From Lewinella sp. JB7 (GTDB lineage: Bacteria; Bacteroidota; Bacteroidia; Chitinophagales; Saprospiraceae): a stretch of DNA of 64,000 bases. Location: positions 124,001 through 188,000 of the forward strand of contig NZ_JANCTD010000003.1 of the NCBI RefSeq assembly GCF_024297185.1. Direction: 5' to 3'. Each line of letters opens with the position of its first letter. Position 1 is the first letter of the stretch. Under the pieces are notes generated by a model. It ran no database searches. It was not told the origin of the DNA and saw only the letters and a program-made list of their open reading frames with translations. Positions 58,280 to 64,000 of the stretch are shown piece after piece. Position numbers and translations under genes: made by a program.

Positions 58280-59380
58280 ATGCACGTTCAAGATATAACG
58301 CTCTTCCCCCTACGCGTAGCGTTGACGAAGCCCTTCGTCATTTCCCTCGGACCGCTCACCCACGCCGAGAACCTCTTTGTACGCGTACGTACGCGTGGTG
58401 GGCTGGAGGGTTGGGGGGAGGCCAGTCCGTTCCCGACCATTCACGGCGAAACGCTGAACGGCGCGGTAGCCATCGGGCGTGAGCTGGCACCGCAGTTGAT
58501 CGGACTTCGGGCGGACGATGCTCCTGCGTACACCGCCCGCCTGCAGCGTTTCATCCACGGCAACCACGCCCTGAAGTCGGCCTTCGACATAGCGCTGCAC
58601 GACATTGCCGCCCAGGCCGCCGGACTGCCGCTCTACCAGTATCTCGGCGGCCGCTCGCTGCGCCCTCTGTTCACCGACTACACCGTAAGCCTCGGCACGC
58701 CCGCCCGCATGGCGGAGGATGCGCTGGACATCCGCCGTGCCGGGTTTCCGGTCATCAAGGTCAAACTGGGGGGAGACCCGGCGGAGGACATCGAACGTAT
58801 TGCCGCCATTACCCAAGCCGTGGGCCGCGAAATCCCCCTGCGGCTGGATGCCAATCAGGGCTGGAGCTTCGACGGTGCCGTAACCGCCCTGCGTGGACTG
58901 GCGGCCTACCACGTGGAGCACTGTGAAGCTCCCATTAACCGCTACGAATGGACGCGGCTGCCCGAACTGCGCCGCCTGAGCCCCATACCGCTGATGGCCG
59001 ACGAAAGTTGCTGGAACGAAGCGGATCTGCGCCGACTGACCACCATCGGTGCCGTAGACCGGATCAACATTAAACTGAGTAAGTCCGGCGGACTGTACGA
59101 AGCCCGGCGCATCGTCGAAGCCAGCGGGCTTCCCCTGCAGGTCGGCGGTTTCCTGGAATCCCGGCTCGGGTTCACGGCCGCGGCCCACCTGGCCATGAGC
59201 AGCGAGAAGGTGGTGTTTTGCGATTTTGACACGCCCCTCATGCAAATCGAGGACCCCGTGGCGGGCGGCATCACCTACGGGCCCGGGGGAAGCGTCCTGC
59301 TTCCGGACGCCAACGGCCTCGGGGCCCGCTTACGCCCGGAATATCAATTACCTTCGTCTCCCCAAATCACGATATCATGA
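58280..59380 (+). CDS. Dipeptide (L-Ala-D/L-Glu) epimerase, enolase superfamily
   Basis: 366 residues from ATG 58280 ([15 protein letters not shown]). The enolase-superfamily residues are visible: the KVKLGG lysine, the metal ligands Asp in LDANQGW, Glu in HCEAPI and Asp in MADES, and the second catalytic Lys in [10 protein letters not shown]. Together these fit the mandelate-racemase/muconate-lactonising group and in particular the dipeptide epimerases that recycle murein peptides. The substrate is inferred only from the family. It overlaps fumC by 4 nt, suggesting translational coupling. Confidence 0.85.
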   Translation: MHVQDITLFPLRVALTKPFVISLGPLTHAENLFVRVRTRGGLEGWGEASPFPTIHGETLNGAVAIGRELAPQLIGLRADDAPAYTARLQRFIHGNHALKSAFDIALHDIAAQAAGLPLYQYLGGRSLRPLFTDYTVSLGTPARMAEDALDIRRAGFPVIKVKLGGDPAEDIERIAAITQAVGREIPLRLDANQGWSFDGAVTALRGLAAYHVEHCEAPINRYEWTRLPELRRLSPIPLMADESCWNEADLRRLTTIGAVDRINIKLSKSGGLYEARRIVEASGLPLQVGGFLESRLGFTAAAHLAMSSEKVVFCDFDTPLMQIEDPVAGGITYGPGGSVLLPDANGLGARLRPEYQLPSSPQITIS

Positions 59381-60759
59381 ATACCCGCCAGGAGAAAGAC
59401 AGCATCGGAACCATTGACGTACCCGCCGACCGCTACTGGGGCGCCCAGACCCAACGCAGCTTCACTAATTTCGACATCGGTGGCCAGCGCATGCCCCCGG
59501 AAATCATCCGGGCATTCGCCGTGCTGAAGAAAGCCGCCGCCCGTACGAACGCTGAATTGGGAGTACTCGACCGGGATAAATCCGACCTCATCGGGCGCGT
59601 AGCGGACGAAATTCTGGCCGGCAAGCTGGACGACGAGTTCCCCCTGGTGGTCTGGCAGACCGGCTCCGGTACCCAGTCTAATATGAACGTCAACGAAGTG
59701 ATCGCCAACCGCGGACACGTCCTCGACGGAGGTTCGCTCTCCGATGCCGCCAAGGTGCTGCACCCCAACGACGACGTAAACAAGAGCCAGTCGAGCAACG
59801 ACACCTTTCCCACCGCCATGCACATCGCGGCTTACGGGATCCTGCTCGAGAACACGATCCCCGGCGTAGAACAGCTGCGGGAAACCCTCCACGCCAAGGC
59901 CACCGCCATGGCCGACGTCGTCAAGATCGGCCGGACGCACTTCATGGACGCCACCCCCCTCACGCTGGGGCAGGAATTCAGCGGTTACGTGAGCCAACTC
60001 GACCACGGACTGCGGGCGCTGCGCAATACCCTGGACCACCTCTCCGAACTCGCCCTCGGCGGTACGGCGGTCGGCACCGGCCTGAACGCCCCGGAGGGCT
60101 ATGCGGACCGCGTGGCCCAAGAGATCGCCGAACTGAGCGGTCACCCCTTCCGGAGCGCGGACAATAAATTCGAAGCCTTGGCCGCCCACGACGCCATCGT
60201 GGAGGCCCACGGTGCCCTGAAGACCCTCGCGGTCAGCCTTACGAAGATCGGCAATGACGTCCGGATGCTCAGCAGCGGTCCGCGCTCGGGTATCGGGGAG
60301 ATCACTATCCCCGCCAACGAGCCCGGTAGCAGCATTATGCCCGGAAAGGTGAACCCCACCCAGAGCGAAGCGCTCACCATGGCCATGGCACAGGTACTGG
60401 GCAACGACGTCGCCATCAACATCGGCGGCATGACGGGTCACTTCGAGCTGAACGTCTTCAAGCCGATGATGATCTACAACTTCCTCATCAGCGCGCGGCT
60501 GATCGGCGACGCCAGCCGGAGCTTCGAGGAAAACTGCGCCCGGGGCATCGAACCCAACCGCAAGCGCATCACCGAGCATCTTAACAACAGTCTAATGTTG
60601 GTGACGGCACTGAATACCAAGATCGGCTACGACAAGGCCGCCAGCATCGCGAAGAAAGCCTACGCGGACGATTCTACGCTAAAGGCCGCGGCGCTCGAAC
60701 TCGGATACCTCACGGCGGAGGAATTCGATGCGTGGGTCAAACCGGAAGATATGATCTAG
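59377..60759 (+). CDS. fumC: Class II fumarate hydratase
   Basis: 460 residues, typical length. The superfamily signature [16 protein letters not shown], the [14 protein letters not shown] substrate-binding segment and [11 protein letters not shown] are all intact, and the catalytic loop serine and histidine are in place ([15 protein letters not shown]). It interconverts fumarate and malate in the TCA cycle without an iron-sulfur cluster. It overlaps the epimerase gene by 4 nt and precedes the BatA-like gene by 28 nt. Confidence 0.97.
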   Translation: MNTRQEKDSIGTIDVPADRYWGAQTQRSFTNFDIGGQRMPPEIIRAFAVLKKAAARTNAELGVLDRDKSDLIGRVADEILAGKLDDEFPLVVWQTGSGTQSNMNVNEVIANRGHVLDGGSLSDAAKVLHPNDDVNKSQSSNDTFPTAMHIAAYGILLENTIPGVEQLRETLHAKATAMADVVKIGRTHFMDATPLTLGQEFSGYVSQLDHGLRALRNTLDHLSELALGGTAVGTGLNAPEGYADRVAQEIAELSGHPFRSADNKFEALAAHDAIVEAHGALKTLAVSLTKIGNDVRMLSSGPRSGIGEITIPANEPGSSIMPGKVNPTQSEALTMAMAQVLGNDVAINIGGMTGHFELNVFKPMMIYNFLISARLIGDASRSFEENCARGIEPNRKRITEHLNNSLMLVTALNTKIGYDKAASIAKKAYADDSTLKAAALELGYLTAEEFDAWVKPEDMI

Positions 60760-60787
60760 TCGCCCCCTCCCCCACTACCCCACCGCC

Positions 60788-62806
60788 ATGTCGTTTCTCT
60801 TTCCTTCCTTTCTCTGGGCCCTCGGGCTGATCGCCATTCCGGTGATCATTCACCTGTTCTACTTCCGGCGGTTCCGCCGGGTGTATTTCAGCAACGTACG
60901 CTTTCTGCGGGAGGTGAAGGAAGAAACCAGTATGCGCAGCCGCCTACGGAATTTACTGGTGCTCCTGCTCCGCTGCCTGGCCGTAGCCGCCCTGGTTGTC
61001 GCATTTGCCCAACCCTTTCTTCCCTCCACGGAAGGCATGTTGGCCGGACGCAAGGCCGTAAGCGTATACGTCGACAACAGCTTCAGCATGGGTGCCGAAA
61101 GCGACCGGGCACCACTCCTGCAACTGGCGCGTGACCACGCCCGGGACATCATCGATGCCTACGGTCCGGAAGACCGCTTCCAGGTGCTCACCAACGCCTT
61201 CCGCGGCGGAAGTCAGCGGCTCGTCGGTCAGGCGGAAGCACTGCAGGCCGTCGAGGAGATCACGGTAGCCCCCGAGAGCCGACCGCTTTCGCAGGTACTG
61301 GCGCGGCAGGCTTCCGCACTCGAGCTCGAAAACCACCCGAACCGACTGGCCTACCTGATCTCCGACTTCCAGCGCAACATTACCGATCTGGCGGACGTGG
61401 ACACGGCGGTGTCCGTCAACCTCGTCCCCCTGGCCGCGGTGCAGGAACGCAATGTCGCCATTGATTCCGTCTGGTTCGACGCTCCCGTACCGCAGCTGAA
61501 CCAGAACAACCTGGTGCTGGTACGGGTCCGCAATTACGGCACCGAGGACGTGGACAACGTGCGGCTCAGTCAGGGATTCGAAGGGCAGTCTAAGCCCGAG
61601 GGCACGCTGAGCGTACCGGCCGGCGCTTACGTCATCGACAGCGTCTACCTCAACATCACCCGTCCGGGATCGGGGAATGCCGAACTGAGCATTACGGATT
61701 TCCCGGTCACCTTCGACGACAAGTATTACGTGGCGTTCCGCACCACGGGCCGGGTGCGCGTCCTGCACATCGACGGTGATGGCGTGACGGACCGAAATCT
61801 GGCCGCCGCCCTGCGCCTGGAGGTGTTCGAGCCGACCTTCGTCAGTGACCGGAACATCGACTACGGAAGCATCGGCACCCACCAGTTGGTGATCGTAACC
61901 GACCTGGCGGAGATCGCCAGCGGACTTGGAGAACAACTCCGGCAGTACGTCAGGGACGGAGGCAACCTGCTGATCTTTCCCCCCGCCGCGGCTAATCTCG
62001 CGAACTACAACAGTTTCCTGGCCGCCTTCCCCGCCGACGAGTTGCAGCCCTTCCAGCCCCAGGCCCGGGAAGTCAGCACCCTCAACGAGGACGACTTCGT
62101 ATTCGAAGGCGTGTTCGAAAACGACCGCGGGGCCATGGACCTGCCCTCCAGCCAGGGCAACTTTCCCCTTACCCGCTACGGGAGCCGCCGTCAGCAGGCC
62201 CTGCTCAGCTACCGCGACGGCAGCACCGCGCTGGCCAAATACACCAGTGGAGACGGCAATCTCTACCTGGCCGCCTTCCCCCTGGCCCCGGAGGTGAGTG
62301 ACCTGGCCGCCGACGCGGAAGTATTCATCCCCATGCTGTACAAGATGGGCATCAGTTCCGGTCGTCGTCGCCCCGCCGCCTACACCATCGGCCGGGACGA
62401 GGTGATCGAGACCAGCCGCCGCCAGGCCAGCGCGGAGATCGTCTATAAATTACGGGGCCCGGGGGGTGAGTTCATCCCCGAGCAGCGGACCATCGGTAAC
62501 CGTGTTGCCCTCGGCCTGGGCGGGCAGGTGCCGGACGCCGGCATTTACGAGCTGCTGATCGGAGAAGAAGTCGTCGAAACCTTCGCTTTCAATTACGACC
62601 GCACGGAATCCGATCTGCGCTACACTACCCCCGACGAACTTGCGGCGATTCCCCATACCACGATCGTGAACGCGGAAAACCAGGCTACCCTGGCCGCCGC
62701 TATTCGCGAGCGCAGCGAGGGCCGGCCGCTGTGGCGATATTTTATCTGGGCCACCCTCCTCTTTCTCCTCGCCGAAGCACTCGTACTCCGATTCTGGAAG
62801 GTCTAG
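60788..62806 (+). CDS. BatA-like protein with vWA-type domain
   Basis: 672 residues. The N-terminal BatA domain (FPSFLWALGLIAIPVIIHLFYFRRFRRVYFSNVRFL) with two membrane helices at about 6-25 and 58-77 is followed by a vWA-like domain containing the MIDAS-type sequence VDNSFSMGAESD, an Ig/CARDB-like region (about 220-330), and a final helix near 650-668 (LWRYFIWATLLFLLAEALVL). Bat proteins were linked to aerotolerance in Bacteroides. BatE-like protein is encoded far away (23.6 kb), so the set is split here. It is 22 nt upstream of the dihydroorotase-like gene, which has its own promoter. Confidence 0.85.
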   Translation: MSFLFPSFLWALGLIAIPVIIHLFYFRRFRRVYFSNVRFLREVKEETSMRSRLRNLLVLLLRCLAVAALVVAFAQPFLPSTEGMLAGRKAVSVYVDNSFSMGAESDRAPLLQLARDHARDIIDAYGPEDRFQVLTNAFRGGSQRLVGQAEALQAVEEITVAPESRPLSQVLARQASALELENHPNRLAYLISDFQRNITDLADVDTAVSVNLVPLAAVQERNVAIDSVWFDAPVPQLNQNNLVLVRVRNYGTEDVDNVRLSQGFEGQSKPEGTLSVPAGAYVIDSVYLNITRPGSGNAELSITDFPVTFDDKYYVAFRTTGRVRVLHIDGDGVTDRNLAAALRLEVFEPTFVSDRNIDYGSIGTHQLVIVTDLAEIASGLGEQLRQYVRDGGNLLIFPPAAANLANYNSFLAAFPADELQPFQPQAREVSTLNEDDFVFEGVFENDRGAMDLPSSQGNFPLTRYGSRRQQALLSYRDGSTALAKYTSGDGNLYLAAFPLAPEVSDLAADAEVFIPMLYKMGISSGRRRPAAYTIGRDEVIETSRRQASAEIVYKLRGPGGEFIPEQRTIGNRVALGLGGQVPDAGIYELLIGEEVVETFAFNYDRTESDLRYTTPDELAAIPHTTIVNAENQATLAAAIRERSEGRPLWRYFIWATLLFLLAEALVLRFWKV

Positions 62807-62812
62807 AATTGA

Positions 62813-62820
62813 TACCTTTG
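62813..62820 (+). promoter_or_regulatory. Bacteroidota -7 box TACCTTTG for the dihydroorotase-like gene
   Basis: Exact TAnnTTTG match ending 8 nt before ATG 62829, predicting a leader of at most a few nucleotides. Confidence 0.55.
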
Positions 62821-62828
62821 ACCCCACT

Positions 62829-64000
62829 ATGCTGCTCCGTTCCGTTACCATCACCGATCTCCGTAGCCCGCACCACGGCCAGACCCTTGACGTAAGGATC
62901 GAGGACGGCATCATCACCGCACTGGCGAATGAAGTGGCCGCAGGGGACGGGGAGGAAATCTTCCACCACGCCGGCGCGCGACTGGCCCCCGGCTTCGTGG
63001 ACATCGGCGCGTACCTCGGGGATCCGGGCCACGAGGAGCGCGAGGACATCGCCAGTCTGACGGCGGCGGCGGCGGCCGGTGGTTACGTAGCCGTAGCCGT
63101 GCTGCCCAATACCGACCCCGTGCGTCAGTCGATCGCCGACATGACCTACCTGGCCAGTCACAACGGCCGGGGACCGGTAGATCTGCTTCCGCTCGCCGCG
63201 CTGAGCCGCGACACCGCCGGCAGGGACCTCACCGAAATGATGGAACTGGCCGGCGCGGGCGCCCTGGCCTTCACCGACGGGCCGGGTCGCTCGGCACCCG
63301 GAAGCCTCCTCAAGCGGGGACTCGAGTACGCCAAATCCTTCGGGGGCACGGTCATGGACACGCCGTACGACGACGGCCTGGCCGAGGACGGGCAGATCCA
63401 CGAGGGTACCGTAAGCGTTTCGCTCGGCCTGCGGGGCATCCCGGAAATGGCCGAAACCATTCCCCTGTCCCGCGACCTGACCATCCTTTCCTACACCGGA
63501 GGTCGACTGCTGCTTCACCTCCTCTCCTCGGCAGCCGGACTGCAACTCATCGACGAGTACCGCTCCGGCGGTGGGGACCGGCTCGTAGGCACCACGGTCA
63601 GTGCGCATCACCTGACCTTTACCGACGAATCCCTCAGCAGCTTCGACCCGAATTACAAGGTGCTCCCCCCCCTACGGGCCGCCGAAGACCGCGAAGCCCT
63701 GCGGCGCGGAGTCCTGGACGGTCGCATCGATGCCGTGGTGTCCCACCACCGGGCACGGCACGGGGAGGAAAAAGACCTTGAATTTAGCTATGCCTCCTTC
63801 GGCGCGCGGGGCCTCGAAACGGCCTTCCGGCAACTCCTGCCGTGGGTGGACGGACCGGCGCAACTGGACCGCGTCGTGGAGGCCTTCTCCGCCGGGCCGC
63901 GCCGTCTGCTCGGCCTTCCGCCACTCACCATCGACGAGGGAAGCGCGGCCCAACTGACGCTCTTCACTACGGAGGGAGGCCGCCGCTTCACCAGCGAGCA
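62829..64000 (+). CDS. Non-catalytic dihydroorotase-like protein (cut by window edge)
   Basis: 390 codons are visible without a stop. The amidohydrolase frame is clear: LLRSVTITDLRSP, ARLAPGFVDIGAYLGDPG, LPNTDPVRQS, SAHHLTF and a final beta segment. The metal site is broken: the H-x-H that should follow PGFVDI reads Gly60-Ala-Tyr62, and the usual D-H-A-P region reads SHHRARHG, losing the catalytic aspartate. Such inactive homologues (PyrX type) support aspartate transcarbamoylase in other bacteria. Whether pyrB is adjacent lies outside the window. A second, active dihydroorotase would be needed. Confidence 0.82.
   Translation, partial: MLLRSVTITDLRSPHHGQTLDVRIEDGIITALANEVAAGDGEEIFHHAGARLAPGFVDIGAYLGDPGHEEREDIASLTAAAAAGGYVAVAVLPNTDPVRQSIADMTYLASHNGRGPVDLLPLAALSRDTAGRDLTEMMELAGAGALAFTDGPGRSAPGSLLKRGLEYAKSFGGTVMDTPYDDGLAEDGQIHEGTVSVSLGLRGIPEMAETIPLSRDLTILSYTGGRLLLHLLSSAAGLQLIDEYRSGGGDRLVGTTVSAHHLTFTDESLSSFDPNYKVLPPLRAAEDREALRRGVLDGRIDAVVSHHRARHGEEKDLEFSYASFGARGLETAFRQLLPWVDGPAQLDRVVEAFSAGPRRLLGLPPLTIDEGSAAQLTLFTTEGGRRFTSE

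Noticed and set aside
58381-58396. Repeated ACGCGTACG-like string inside the epimerase gene (GTACGCGTACGTACGCG)
   Set aside because: It encodes the normal residues VRVRTR of the protein and is probably chance codon choice.
1-64000. CRISPR arrays, tRNA, rRNA, transposases
   Set aside because: I looked for regular repeats, cloverleaf sequences and transposase motifs and saw none; intergenic gaps are short.

Overview
The window is GC-rich and densely coded. It reads as chromosomal DNA from a Bacteroidota bacterium, most likely a Saprospiraceae/Lewinella-type marine glider (genus is inference). The evidence is a PorP/SprF-type membrane protein, a giant secreted protein with a gliding-motility (type IX, type B) C-terminal domain, bactofilin plus AtpZ, Bat-type proteins, and promoters of the Bacteroidota form TAnnTTTG. 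In several genes that box lies only 4-9 nt before the start codon, so short or absent leaders are likely. I see no rRNA, tRNA, CRISPR array, IS element or prophage.

Region by region: 1-3.6 kb holds an EF-hand lipoprotein cut by the left edge, a baeRF-type release-factor-like protein, three small membrane proteins (one DUF1328), an HExxH protein and a DUF2459 protein. 3.6-9.7 kb is a protease block (S9D glutamyl-endopeptidase type, M61, S8 with a SPOR-like tail). 9.9-11.9 kb is an ECF sigma factor with a putative anti-sigma/barrel fusion. 12-18.1 kb carries an M28 peptidase, an HD-PycTM fusion, a DUF1232 protein, a membrane-anchored PspA-like pair and an HtrA-like protein that has lost its serine. 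18.2-26.2 kb has a membrane MutS-like ATPase, galE, an MBL hydrolase, an OstA/LptA-like protein, BatE, AtpZ, bactofilin and PorP/SprF. At 26.3-26.5 kb there is a probable stand-alone small RNA.

26.5-34 kb contains a bile-acid/sodium symporter family protein, the giant T9SS cargo, and an alaS-methyltransferase-SCP2 unit. 34.2-38.5 kb is the cell elongation operon mreB-mreC-mreD-mrdA (PBP2). 38.6-44.2 kb mixes stress and housekeeping genes: a ferritin-like DUF2383 protein, purU, a LolD-like ATPase, a DUF389 protein, MscS, Hsp20 and a LysM protein. 44.2-47.8 kb is a minus-strand set of envelope genes (Ig-like lipoprotein, phosphatidylcholine synthase-like, EI24-like). 47.9-51.3 kb is a fatty-acid beta-oxidation pair in which the thiolase has all three catalytic residues replaced. 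51.4-58.2 kb is a signalling block (PAS-sigma54 activator, CheB-CheR-PAS, an orphan, CheB). 58.3-64 kb holds a dipeptide epimerase, fumC, a BatA-like protein and a metal-ligand-less dihydroorotase homologue cut by the right edge.

The most unusual items are the degenerate thiolase (48.2-49.1 kb), the promoter-terminator-bounded RNA at 26.3-26.5 kb, the pseudo-HtrA/zinc-ribbon/YbjN-like protein beside the PspA-like pair, the sigma-factor partner with three exact 33-residue repeats, and twin palindromes upstream of hsp20. Assignments rest on reading motifs by eye; no database search was possible.
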